DNA from: Zygnema cylindricum
Taxonomy: Eukaryota > Streptophyta > Zygnematophyceae > Zygnematales > Zygnemataceae
Direction of reading: 5' to 3'
Assembly (NCBI GenBank): GCA_037447655.1
Contig: JBBHKE010001732.1
Location: forward strand, 23,501-87,500
Length of the DNA: 64,000 nt
The position numbers and the translations under genes were made by a program. Below, piece by piece: positions 21,046 through 31,841 of this stretch; position 1 is the first letter of the stretch; the number at the start of each line of letters is the position of its first letter. The notes beneath the pieces are model-generated. The model saw only the letters and a program-made list of their open reading frames with translations, did no database searches and was not told the DNA's origin.

Positions 21046-21811
21046 GGGTAACCTTCCATTAGGCGAAAAGTGGGGTTGTTTACTGGAGAAAGTACCTTTC
21101 CGTACTAGGCCGTACTGTTTTTTTTTTTTTTTTTACAAAAGATGTTTACTAAAAATTCATTGATATGCTCCAAACTTCTTGGAGAAAAGCACCACCGTCC
21201 GATTTTCAATTTTTGACGCAAACACTTCTTGTTTCTAGTACGTAGCTAGTTTCCTTCGACTGTCCTCTTGAGGAGAGTTTGTGATTACTGGACGCGTGTT
21301 TTGGTCCACTTGTAAAGTCAGAGTGGATCCACGACAGACGTGAAGCAATAAACTTACATGTGGCGATTGGAGTGTACCGTGTGACATAAAATCCAGCCTG
21401 TTCGACGACAAAAAAAACTTGGTTGTATGACAACCTCTGACGTCTCCTTCATAAATGTGCGATACAGCGATTCACGTACAAATGGTACATTCTTGGACAT
21501 TTGTACAAACTTTAATTTTGCAACGGCTTTTGTGGCCGTTGATACCACAACAACCGTAAGAACGTTCAGATTGTACATTAGCGTGACGCTACTAGATATT
21601 TTAATCGGCGTCTGCCCGTACACATACGCAACTGCGATTTCGTCCTTTTGGAAATGATGATTATTCCCGGGCGGCTCAACAGGTCCTACGTGGTACCAAT
21701 CGCAATCTAACAGCTCATTCACTGGCACGACCTGATGGAAGGGTGTTACAAATATTACTGCCAGTAAACGTGTTCGTACGATTACTGGGAACGCCTAATG
21801 GAAGGTTACCC
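21046..21811. mobile_element. PIF/Harbinger-like element H
   Basis: The element has 20-bp perfect terminal inverted repeats, GGGTAACCTTCCATTAGGCG at both ends (right end inverted), and TAA on each side (21043-21045, 21812-21814). The left TAA is shared with element G, so the two lie head to tail at one target. It is 766 bp with no transposase seen. Confidence 0.8.
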
Positions 21812-21837
21812 TAAGTGAACAAAATCAAAAACACTAA

Positions 21838-22782
21838 GGGCGTGTCCCCATGTAGCCGATATTTTGAAACATTATTTTGGATTTTAGCGCTGATTTTACG
21901 GTGTACTTTTCAAAGTGTTCCTATGTCATTCATTACTTGCGCTTTCATTAATTCAAATTTGTGACAGTCATAGATGTCTACAAAATGTGCGACAGATTAC
22001 GAAATGAAATGTAGACTACTGCGAAACTTCCTAAAATAATTGATGTCTACAAAAACGACGACGGTTGTAGACATCGAGGTTTTTCTGACATCGTAAATAT
22101 TTAGGGTTTTGACATTACGAAGTCACGCTACGCTGTGACGTCATTAGTACGTAAAGTTTCCGCCATGGCTTCCGATTTCTTTTATTTATCTTTTATCATT
22201 CGATATGCCGTCAAACTACGACCAGAGATATTCAAAAAAAAGATAAAAAATATATCTTTCATTTGAAACAATCATTGCCGCATTTCATTTAGGGGAGAAA
22301 GACATAAGAGCGATCAAGTGAGAAAGAGGAAGAGAGACGAGGACGACGTAAACTTTTGCAAAGGACCCATGAAGGAAAGTGGTGGTCCGAGACCCCTGCA
22401 AGTTTTTATCCGTACATATTTGTCATTTTCTTATGTGCATGCTCGTGACGAGCAGTGAAAAAAATAGCGTGTACTTTCCTTCGTGCAAAAAAAATTGAAA
22501 ACTTTTCACGCGTGCAACCTAGGCGTTCTATTCGTCAATAGGGTAGTATTTTGATTAAAAGCAGATCGCGATTTGATTTCAGTGCAAGTGTCAAGATGAC
22601 GTGGAAATGGGTCGCGATGATAATACTGCCAAATCGTCGTACCTTTCAAGTTCAAAGATGACGCAAACTGTATTTGAGTTTTTGCCCATTTTTCGTACGA
22701 CGTTATTTTTTCAAGTAGGGAATCCCATTTTCTGTGTAAACGGCGGAAAAAAACCCTTACTTGAACACATGGGGACACGCCC
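21838..22782. mobile_element. PIF/Harbinger-like element I
   Basis: The element has 16-bp perfect terminal inverted repeats, GGGCGTGTCCCCATGT, with TAA on each side (21835-21837, 22783-22785). It is 945 bp. From about 21925 to the right end it is homologous to element J (about 28405-29290), including AGATGTCTACAAAATGTG and the CCCTTACTTGAACACATGGG end. No transposase is encoded. Confidence 0.85.
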
Positions 22783-22802
22783 TAATAGGGATAAAGGGTG
22801 TA

Positions 22803-23830
22803 CATTGCTGCAACCCATCTGACGCGGCGCGTTAAACGTGCGCCGATAAAGTACCACACACGTCAGAACACACAAAGGACCATTCCGAACCACGACTTAA
22901 ACCGTATCGAACCGTACAATATTCTAGGCAGCCGTACACACAACAAAATATAGAAAGCCCAGTTTCGACGCGAACCAACAGAAGACAACACGCTAAATAG
23001 CATGTACACAAATTGAAACATTGAGATCGTACGAAATAATTAACAAAGATATATTGACGCACGAAACGAAACAAATATTTATGGAAGCACAAAATGGAAG
23101 AAAAAACTTCGGGCGACTTTGGCCGACATGCCGATTCGCACAATCTCCGAGATATCCCATGTGCTGTCATTATTATACATCTTTTTTTTCTGAACTGGTA
23201 CCAATAACATTGCAAGAAAAAAAACAAGTTGTAGATTGTGTTACATGGATTGTTTGGATTTTTTTCTTCACACAATGTGATGTCATTTTTACAAAATAAG
23301 GAATTTAACTTTTTCCCCTTTAGTGAACAAGAAAAAGAAAAATGAAAATAATGATAAAATTGCCAAGCATCCATTGAGAAAATTTATTAAAAAAAAAAAG
23401 TCACAAAACCACAAGATGACAAATGACAGAAGAAACATAAGGGAAAACAAAACGATGGAGAAAATTTGAAACCATTTCTCTCTCTTTCCATAAGGAGCTC
23501 CTTCTTTACATGTGGAAAATAAAAACACAACTTGGAAAAAAATATAAAAATAAATAAAAAAAATGAATCAATAAACTATTTCGAAAAAAATGAAACCTAA
23601 GAACCCTATTTTTTTTACGCTTTTGTCCTTTTATGCATTTAGGGGTATTAAATACATAAAAATGTAAAAACGTCATTTAATGCGTTTATACATCTTATCT
23701 CTTCCTTGAAAGTAAAGAGATATCCATGTAAAAATCGAATTAAAACTCATACCTAGTGTATAAAAGGGCATATAAAAATTTAGTTCAAACACACATAACC
23801 AAGCACTTAGAAACCTTTAACCTAACCCGA
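22803..23830. other. Spacer without recognisable gene
   Basis: A 180-codon open frame on the minus strand (22832-23374) is Cys/Phe/Tyr-rich without domain resemblance, and I do not call it. The remainder is A/T-rich. Nothing else was recognised. Confidence 0.5.
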
Positions 23831-23842
23831 CCAATTTTCCAC

Positions 23843-24150
23843 TCTAATTGGACAGCAATTCCAATACGCTTCCTTGGGCGTTTCCCAGGAAGGCAGAAAA
23901 TTGCACGCCCAAACGCCAATTAGAAACCTCACCTAACCCGAACCTATTTTCCACATAAGCCGGACAGCAATTCCCGTATGTTCCCCGAGCACTTAACCTA
24001 CAACGATTTTCCACACCAATTTTTTACACCGATTTTCAACACCGATTTTACACACCGATTCTCAACACCGATTCTCCACACTAGTTCAGCGGCAATTACA
24101 GCACGTTCTCCTGAACGTTTCATCGACGGCAGAAAGTTTGCAAGCCGCGT
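23843..24150 (-). pseudogene. Decayed partial copies of the root-cap gene's last coding segment
   Basis: Behind the stop codon of the gene at 24180-26272, the final segment (real copy 24180-24250) recurs at about 24083-24150, in shorter form at about 23955-23995, and at about 23843-23915. The copy at 24083-24150 reads DAACKLSA where the gene reads DADCKFSA, and all keep versions of CAGGAAAACG..CTG.AATTGCCGTC. They are separated by a short CCGATTTTCCACA-type microrepeat (24000-24082). They look like old tandem duplications of the gene's 3' end. Confidence 0.7.
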
Positions 24151-24179
24151 CCAAACCTCATCCGAACCGACTTTCCACT

Positions 24180-26272
24180 CTAATTAGACGGCAATTCCAG
24201 GACGTTTTCCTGGGCGTTTCCCTGGAAGGCGGAGAATTTGCAGTCAGCGTCCAAAATGCCGGACGAGACATAGTCGGTCGGGGAACCGTCAAGAAATCCG
24301 CGGCCGCTTTCGCTGTCGGCCGCAATAGGATGCTGAAGGAGGGCCGTCAGACGCGAGAATTCGACGGCTCGATTTTCGCGCCCTTCCCGATACGTCTGGC
24401 CGAGGACTCCGTGGACCGAAGGAGTCGTCTGGAGAGAGGGAGAAAAGAAAAAACAGGGAAAATGAATGAGAGGAGAGTTCTGGGTCATCATGTGGGAAGT
24501 TAAATTGTACTAAATGTGTGACATAGAAAAAAAGAGCTTGTGAGAAGAAATGAAAGCGTGCGTAAATTTAGAACTCTAAGAATGTGAGACTTAGCGTGGA
24601 TAGAGTGCGAGGTTGGGAGACGGTTAAGCTACGACGCGATAAGATATGGTATGAAAAATATTAGGAGAGAGAGAAAGAGAGAGATATATAGAATGCTACC
24701 TTAAACCAGTTGATTCCAAGGCTAAAGTGAACCTCGGCATCTTCCGGCCTCTGGAGCAATGGGTTCGCGACACGAATACGGACATCCATGTCCAAAAGCT
24801 CGGCAATTTTGACGCTGTAATAGTCCACGTCATAAGCTCCCTTCTTTTCCACATCCTCAAACTTGATGGTCAAACCGCCTTCCATTTTCAATTCCTCTCC
24901 AACCTGCATTCTTGGAATATCGTCACCATCTGCGGCCGCACGTGCCAAAAATCCCTCTCCACGAGTAGTTTCCCTTCCCCCACGTGCTACTAAATGGAGA
25001 CTATGGCCTTCACCCTCTACAAACCACAAAAGACCCACTTCCTTGATCCATGTTCGCATAGCTTTTCCGTTTTTGATAACGGTGGCGCTTTCCGTACGGT
25101 TGTCCAAGTATCCGGTCATCTTCATGTTGATGTGGAGGTTGGAGTCCGAAACAAGACAAAAGCTTTTGTCGGGTTCTCCACTAAAATCATAGTGTGTGCC
25201 GTGTGCACCGACCAAATGAGGATCGTCATTTACTGTCGCTTTGCATTTTCCACCGACTTTTGTCTTGACCAAAACGTTGTTCGTACATTCTGGGCCCTTT
25301 CCTCCGCGGTACACAAAGCATAGACCTCCATAGGCTCCCCTGGAAAACACAATCCCAGAAAATCATGGTTAATTTGGTTAATTGGAGTGTTTTTGAGTTT
25401 ATTTGAGTTAATTCGAGTTAATTGGGCGACCGAGAAGTTGGATCGCAAAAAATACCAAATCTGAAAACAAAAAGATCTTTAAGACATGATGGAATTGACG
25501 CGATAATTATTGGCTTGAATTGAACTTATTCATGTTTTGAAAAAAAGAGACAAAGTGGTGAAAGATCGACTTGACATAAGTGTGCTATTCATTTGATACA
25601 AATTATAGACTTAAGGCTTCCACAATTATCCATAATTATACATTGAACAGTGGAAGGAAATTAAAAGTCGTGGGCAATTAATGAAATTTGATATTATTGC
25701 ATTCATAGTACATCACGAGTTCCTTGTTCATCTTATTCTCTTAAAACTAAAGGTTTGAGGGAAATGCTTTCTCCTTACAAGTTAAGCCATTGCCAAAAAG
25801 TACACTTCGACGCATCTTTGCATTTAAGGCAACATTTTTCTGCGGAACCCTTTTTGAACGCTCGAATATTAGCGTTGACCACCGTGTCATCGGGCAGGTC
25901 ACCCGACAAATAAAACGCGGCCGTTCCGTACCCCACCAGTAACGGACAGCCGGACGGAATCTGTTCACAGAAACGGACATAGAACTCGTTCAGCGTCGAT
26001 CAAACTAAGCTGATTCCCATGCCCTTCATTTAAGCAGCACTATTTACCACAAAAAAAAAAATTTCTCACAAAAAAAAATAAAAAAATAACTATAATAAAT
26101 AAAAAAATAAAAAATCTGTACTTACCACAAATTTTCCCTTGAGGCCTCCTTTTTTGCAGGATCCCGTGTTGCAGCCATTATTGTCGCGGTAATTAGGGCA
26201 TTGAGCTGTCACGACTACGCCGCCCACGAGAGCAAGGAGGAGGAGGGAAGAGACCAAGCTGTTTGCCGCCAT
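24180..26272 (-). CDS. Secreted PAN-like/root-cap domain protein, four exons
   Basis: Spliced gene of 405 codons: exons 26272-26126, 25960-25779, 25339-24700 and 24428-24180. All junctions are GT-AG (donors GTAAGT, GTAAGG, GTAGCA) with matching phases 0, 2 and 0. Exon 1 gives a signal peptide (SLVSSLLLLALVGGVVVTAQ). Exon 2 is Cys-rich (SGCPLLVGYG, CCLKCKDASKCTFWQW), resembling a PAN/apple module. Exon 3 carries the root-cap domain core (NDDPHLVGAHGTHYDFSGEP, FCLVSDSNLHINMKMTGYLD). Exon 4 carries VHGVLGQTYR, a block I recognise from the C-terminal root-cap family (PF06830). I chose the ATG at 26272 because it is in strong context (GCCATGGCG) directly before the signal peptide. The product is probably secreted to the cell wall or mucilage; its molecular role is unknown. 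No break was found in the coding sequence. Confidence 0.88.
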
Positions 26273-26462
26273 GGCTGGCAAGACTTGGAGGGGAAAGGGG
26301 ATAGAGACAGAGAAGGGAAGAAAGATGGGAGAAGAAAAGAGGAAAAGATGTGGGAAAGAGGTGTGGTAAAAAAGTGAGAGGCGAGGGAAAGAAGAAGCAA
26401 AGAAGAGAGAAGGGGAAGAGAAGGAGAGACGAGAGAATTGTAAATCTTCAACTTGGTTTTCT

Positions 26463-26470
26463 AATTTATA
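26463..26470 (-). promoter_or_regulatory. Putative TATA box of the root-cap gene
   Basis: TATAAATT on the minus strand lies about 190 bp upstream of the start codon. A purine-rich (CT-rich on the gene strand) leader follows at 26280-26440, common in plant 5' untranslated regions. Confidence 0.5.
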
Positions 26471-26865
26471 GTTTTCTTACAAAAACGTACGATCCTGTGA
26501 AGTAAGGCGTGAGTTAATACGTGTCGGTGATGACGTGGTGAAATAGGTTCAGAAAATCAAAGAAAAAGGACGGACATCTGTACGATTGATGTAATTTTAA
26601 GAGAATTCGTACATCCTGGATCTCCGCCTGAAATGTCGGTTACGTACTATAGATGGCCGGTGGCCAGGTGGACCTCAGGAGAAAAACACACATGTCGTGT
26701 TTCTCAGAGTGATGACTGTGACGTTATGAACTGGTCAGCAGGTTTACTTTACATGACGACAAATTGTATTGTTGTCGACAAAGTTATTGAAATCCTTAAC
26801 CAACATAAATTTGTTCGCACTCCGCAAGTTTGATTTGCAGTAACCGAAAGACCTATGCGGACAGG

Positions 26866-26998
26866 ATTAGCGTGTTTCCATTGGATACTGAGGCCTCCGT
26901 ACCGGTGTCCCGAACCAAAAAGTTAACGAACCAAGTCCTCACTAATAAACGCGGCAAAGAAACGGAGAGCTCTCGGTTTCCATGGAAACACGCCCTAC
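26866..26998. mobile_element. Short MITE-like inverted repeat
   Basis: GCGTGTTTCCAT at 26869 faces its exact reverse complement ATGGAAACACGC near 26980-26993. The ends resemble the PIF-like terminus of element I (GGGCGTGT..CCATG). TTA lies at the left, and TAC where TAA is expected at the right, so the target duplication is eroded or absent. Confidence 0.45.
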
Positions 26999-27769
26999 TT
27001 GCGGCACCGTAAAAGCCATCCTGGCGAACACAAAATGACAAAATCCTTTCCATTAAAAGTTTGAAACCGAGAGCCTTCGGTTACAGTGTTAGGAATAACC
27101 GCGTCATCACAGTAGAATATAGTTGTTCAAATCGCGTTATTTTTTCCTTTTTTCCGATTGAAACGTATAATTCGTGACTTTTGAAAAAATAGTAAATAAA
27201 CGTGTACTGTAAACTGAAACTGAAAATTTACGGAAACCTGTAAACAAATTACTGTAACTGTACATTTTTTAACGGATATGTATGTAATAAAACGGGAAAT
27301 ATGCGTTGTACTTATTGGTACTTTCTGTTCAGTGAACTGAACAGGAATACCATGGAAGTTGTACATTATATAATCGAAAATGTACGGACATTTTCAAAAA
27401 GAGACGTTGAACGTCACAATAATTTCGCGCGTTCAGTTTGAAATTTGTACGGGCGTCTTCTTCAACTTTTTTTGAAAGAAGACGCCATGGAACATTGAAA
27501 ACAAAACCTTGAGGAAGGCGCTTCCCCATATCCTACCCTCCTCCCTCCCAAGCCTTTTACTATCCTCGCGTCCAGACTTCGACAAAAACAATCATGCCCA
27601 GAAATCGAGGAGAGGTGTGGGAGCACGTGAAGGCTGCAGAGTAGAGTAGAGATAGACAAAAAATATGTATATATTTTTTTTTATTAATGTGATCGATCTT
27701 TATTAAATATCTTGTTTTTCTATGTCGTGCAAATTGCTGAATGTGAAAAATGTCATTTGTTCTTGGTCT
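26999..27769. other. Spacer with an 11-bp hairpin
   Basis: No gene was recognised. At 27452-27486 GGCGTCTTCTT pairs with AAGAAGACGCC across a 13-nt loop. At about 27328-27347 CTGTTCAGT and ACTGAACAG form another short palindrome. Confidence 0.5.
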
Positions 27770-27965
27770 GTATTTTATTTTTTTGGAGTTATGCGTTGTC
27801 TGCAAGATAGAGAAAGAAGGCAGACAGAAGGCGGCCATGTTTGTCTGTCAGATAGGCTCGGACACTCGAAATTTCATAAAATTTTACCCTCGTGGCATTC
27901 GAACCCGGGTACGTGAAGTGCGTAGCGTGCCCTAAGGTGAACGACTGCACTACCAGTTGGTGAAG
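27770..27965 (-). mobile_element. tRNA-derived SINE-like element
   Basis: The minus strand has an A-box-like GGTAGTGCAGTCG (27954-27942) and, about 36 bp on, a B-box GGGTTCGAATGCC (27906-27894), the internal RNA polymerase III promoter layout of tRNA-derived SINEs. The sequence does not fold into a whole tRNA. It ends in an A-rich stretch (AAAAAAATAAAATAC). No clear target duplication was found. Confidence 0.45.
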
Positions 27966-28255
27966 AAGTTTCGATACCAGCAAGTAGTGTGATAAAAATA
28001 TAAAGAGTTTAGTGTTTTACTGCTCATTTAACGGGAAAAACTTGCAAACTGCGTTATATGTAATAGTTTTTTGTTTTTTAATGTACGGAATAGTACGGAA
28101 GGAAATTCATTAACGATTATTTGCGATTTGATCAAAAGGTTCAACGCGCTTGTTACGTATAATTCGTCGCGTACGGTACGTTCGCACTAATCGCCGTGAA
28201 CAACTATGGACAACAATAAACCGTTAAGTATGCGTACAGTACGAGTTTAGTTTTT

Positions 28256-28710
28256 GGGTGCACCGTGCAAGCAAGATATTTGGCATCAACTTGTTTGACG
28301 TCTTAGTACGGGAATTTAAACGTCACGGGCTCCTGTCTTTTCGTCTAGAGCCCTAAGCATCTTTAAGCGTCAACTCTATTTTAAAGTATAAAGTAAAATA
28401 CACGATACCCACCATTAATTACTTGACACTCGGTACTTGAAATATGTTACAGTTGTAGACGTCTACAAAATGTGAGACAGCATACGAAACAAAATGTAGA
28501 CGACTACGAAACTTTGTACAATTGTTGACGTCTAAAAAAACGGAGACAGTTGTCGACGTCGAGGTTCTTGTGACATTGTAGCGAAGTCATGCTACCTTGT
28601 GATGTCATGAGTATGTAAACTTTCCGCCACGGCTTCCCGATTTTTTTTTCTTATCTTTTGTCATTCGATATGTCATCAAACTAACACAAAAAACATTCAA
28701 AAAAAAGAAA

Positions 28711-28758
<48 letters not shown>

Positions 28759-29290
28759 TTCATTTGATACTATTATCGTTGCATTTCATTTAGACAAGAG
28801 AGAAAAAGGAGCGCTCGAGTGAGAAAAAGCGGGAGAGACGAGGATGACATAAACTTTTGCGAAGGACCCGTGAATGAAAGTGGAGGTCCGAGACCCTAAC
28901 GATATTTCGTACATGCTTGTCATTTTCGTACATACAAGCACGTGATGAGCAGTGAAAAAAATAGCGTGTACACTCTCTCGTGCATTTTTTTTTTGAAGAC
29001 GTCTCATGTGTGCAATCTCGATTTTCTATTCGTCAATAAAGTATTATTTTAATAAAAAGCAGGTTGCGATTAGATTCCAGTACAAGTGTGAATATGAGCT
29101 GGTGTGACGTGGAAGTGGGTCGAAATAATATTACGCCAAACTGACGTACTATCCAAGTTCCAAGATGAGGCAAAATATACTTTGGTTCTTGCCCGTTTTT
29201 CGTACGGCGTAAGATTTTCTCGTTGCAAGTCCCAATTTTTGTGAAAACGACGGAAAAAGAACCCTTACTTGAACACATGGGCACACACCC
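28256..29290. mobile_element. PIF/Harbinger-like element J
   Basis: The right end (reverse complement) GGGTGTGTGCCCATGTGTTC is followed by TTA (29291-29293). The body is homologous to element I from about 28405. The left end is uncertain; GGGTGCACCGTGC at 28256 is the best candidate but lacks a TTA or TAA beside it. It contains a TA dinucleotide repeat at 28710-28756. No transposase. Confidence 0.55.
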
Positions 29291-29293
29291 TTA

Positions 29294-29515
29294 GGGTACT
29301 TTTGCATGTGCTAAAACTACAATTATGTTCTGTCGTTTTCCTCCATAATTTAGAAAAAAACGAGAAAACCCGCAGCCGTATCAAAAAATTGAGATTACTA
29401 CCTTACATGTTGCGTTACCTTGAAACTTTATATGTACTAGAGTTGCGATGCAGTTTGTCGTCTAGCGTGTATCGGCCCACTTTCGCGTCCTTTGAGCTCA
29501 TCTTCAAACTTTATA
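29294..29515. mobile_element. Fragment of PIF/Harbinger-like element K
   Basis: It begins GGGTACTTTTGCATGTG immediately after the TTA that ends element J. In inverse orientation its inner end keeps AAGTTTGAAGATGA, which matches the right part of G near 20833. It is cut off at the palindrome where copia E begins, and its other end was not found. Confidence 0.45.
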
Positions 29516-31841
29516 TAAAATCACCTCGCGAGGTGATTTTAAATAAAGTATCACGAGTGAAGTGATATTGGATATCTATATGTTTAGTGCGTGTATGATG
29601 GATAGGGTTTTTCATAAGAGCCAATGCTCCCTGAGAATCACAAAAAATGGAGGTGGGAGATGAAGGGGGAAAAGAAAGATCAGAAAGAAGGCGTCGAAAC
29701 CAAATAGCTGATTTTGTAGCAGTAGTGCCAGCCATATATTCCGCCTCCGTCGAGGAAAGAGCAACAGTGGCTTGCTTGCGGGACGACCAAGAGATAAGAC
29801 CACCTCCTAAAGAAAAACACACACCGGAAATGGAGCGACGATCATCGGGTTGATTACCCCAGTCCGCATCGCAAAAACCAATAATGGAAGTGTCCGGAGA
29901 AAAGGAAGAGGAGGAAGGTGAAGGAGGAGAAGAAAGAGAAAAGGTGAGATGAAGATGCTTTGTGCCTTGGAGATAGCGAAGGACACGCTTGGCGGCTTGA
30001 AGATGGGTTTGAGTGGCACAATGAGAAAATTGAGACAAAAGACAAACTGCGATACAAATATCCGGTCGTGTACCAAGCATAGCATACATCAATTTTCCTA
30101 TAATAGACCGATAAAGTGAGCTTATATCTCCTTGGGCATTCCCATCGGAGGACATTTTGGTGAGAGTGGTGTTAGGATCAAGAGGAGTAGGCACGGGATT
30201 GCAATCGGACGTGTCAAAGTGCTCAAGGAGATCGAGAATGTAATGCTCTTGACTCATTTGCAAAATGCGTGCAGACCGTTGACGTAAAATAGTGATGCCT
30301 AAGCAATAGTCAAGATCACCTAAGTCTGTCATAGGCCAATAGGAAGAGAGAATGCCTTTGACCTGATGAATGGAGGACTTACTAGGACCTGCGAGAATCA
30401 AATCGTCCACGTAAATAATTATAATGATTAACTGATCCCCTGTACCTCTAATATAAATTCCTGGATCCGCACTAATTTCCCTAAAACCTTCTTTGATTAA
30501 TGCTGCGACAAGAGTCTGATGCCAAACTCTAGGCGCCTGCTTAAGACCGTAAATGGATTTACGCAAATGACAAACAAGTGTATCAGAACCAGGTACAGCG
30601 TATCCAGGTGGTTGTTCCATAAAAATATCTTCTGAAAGACTGCCATGAAGAAAGGCGGTTTCGACGTCGAGTTGTTGTAACTCCCAGTCATGAAGTGCAG
30701 CAAGAGACAAAATAGTACGGATAGAGTCAAACTTTGCGACAGGGGCAAAAGTTTCGTTGTAGTCAATGCCCTCTGTCTGTAAGTATCCTTTGGCCACTAG
30801 GCGTGCCTTGTAACGGTCGACGGATCCATCTGCCAACCGTTTAATCTTAAAAACCCATTTGGATCCAATCGCACGTCGATTTGGTGGAAGTGTGCAAAGC
30901 GTCCAGGTATTATTCGACATCAATGCATCGTACTCTTGAGTAGCAGCAAGTCGCCACTTGTCGGCATCGGGTCGTTTCAAAGCCATAGTCAATGTAGGAG
31001 GATCTTTGGCGTCGACAAGGTTGGCGTGGGCAAGATTCTCGCGAATCTTCCAAGTCGGTTGAATAAGACGCGTACTTTGACGTACGGCAAGCTGTTCGAC
31101 AGGTGGCGTCAACGGCGTAACAAGGACCGTATTACGAACCAATCTGGGCGGCGGAAAATTGTCCGGAGCGTCAAGCAAAAAATTTGTCGTTTCAGGGACT
31201 GAAGTGTCACTCGCCGCGGTCCGTACCACAGGTGAAATTTCGGATTGTACCTGGCGTGAAAAATCTCCGCAATTCCCGGGCGTGACAGAATCTGAAAGTG
31301 GAGAGATACTGGAGGAAATTGGAGAAATGTGAGGGATTAAAGGAGGCGTAGAAGGGGAAGGTGTTAAAGGGGGCGTAGGCAAGGTAGTAACATAATTAGT
31401 GAGGATAGTTTCATAAGGAGGGAATAAACTGGGTAAAGGAGTGAGTGGTAAATCGGGTACAAGCGTGCGTAAGAGAGGAGTTTCATGAAAAATAACATCA
31501 CGTGTGGTGATAATTCGGAGGGAAGAGGGACACCAAATGCGATAAGCTTTGGAATTAGGGGAATATCCCACAAAAAATCCGCGCATGGCTCGAGCACCTA
31601 ATTTGCCATTGGAAGGGGGAAGAATCTTATAGTATGCTTCGCACCCAAAAATGCGGAGGTGAGAAACATCGGGTTTAGTACCATGCCAAGCCTCAAAAGG
31701 GGTTTTGTTAGAAAGAGAAGAAGTAGGAAAGCGATTGCGAAGATAAGAGGAGGTTAGTAATGCTTCAGCCCAAAAATGGAATGGTAAGGAAGCAAAGTGA
31801 AGTAAAGAGCGAGACATATTAATGAGAGTGCGGTTTAGGCG
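29511..31841 (-). pseudogene. pol: copia E integrase C-terminus, RT and RNase H
   Basis: A long open stretch (about 770 codons) follows the premature stop at 31842-31844. In order: integrase C-terminal part (FWAEALLTSSYLRNRFP, GYSPNSKAYRIW), a Pro/Ser/Thr-rich linker, reverse transcriptase (KWVFKIKRLADGSVDRYKAR, VETAFLHGSL, YGLKQAPRVWH, catalytic YVDDLIL) and RNase H (DADWGNQPDDRRS, ISWSSRKQATVALSSTEAEY, CDSQGALALMKNP, HTRTKHIDIQYHF). RNase H ends abnormally in about ten unrelated residues encoded by the palindrome. All catalytic residues I can see are present, but the truncation and upstream stop make the copy defective. Confidence 0.9.
29516..29541. repeat. Perfect 26-bp palindrome at the K/E junction
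   Basis: TAAAATCACCTCG is followed without a spacer by its exact reverse complement. It lies precisely where recognisable copia E coding sequence stops and MITE K begins. Confidence 0.9.

Larger units (their letters stand above)
14858..22800. mobile_element. TA-flanked MITE M1, interrupted by elements G, H and I
   Basis: The left end CACCTTGTATCGCC and right end (reverse complement) CACCCTTTATCCCT are flanked by TA. Removing G, H and I with one TAA each rejoins a right arm (TATGTTTT, TAA, GTGAACAAAATCAAAAACAC, TAA, TAGGGATAAAGGGTG) that aligns along its length with the right arm of the intact MITE at 38284-38499. The original element was therefore only about 220 bp. All other sequence between 15036 and 22782 was added later. 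Confidence 0.75.

Noticed and set aside
22832-23374. 180-codon minus-strand open frame
   Set aside because: Erratic Cys/Phe/Tyr-rich composition, no motif, and overlapping open frames in other phases.
24138-24503. 121-codon plus-strand open frame over the root-cap exon 4
   Set aside because: Antisense to a coding exon with family motifs on the minus strand.
24727-25323. Plus-strand open frames of about 88-109 codons
   Set aside because: Antisense shadows of root-cap exon 3.
27894-27954. Possible tRNA gene
   Set aside because: A and B boxes are present, but I could not fit acceptor and anticodon stems, so it is listed as SINE-like instead.
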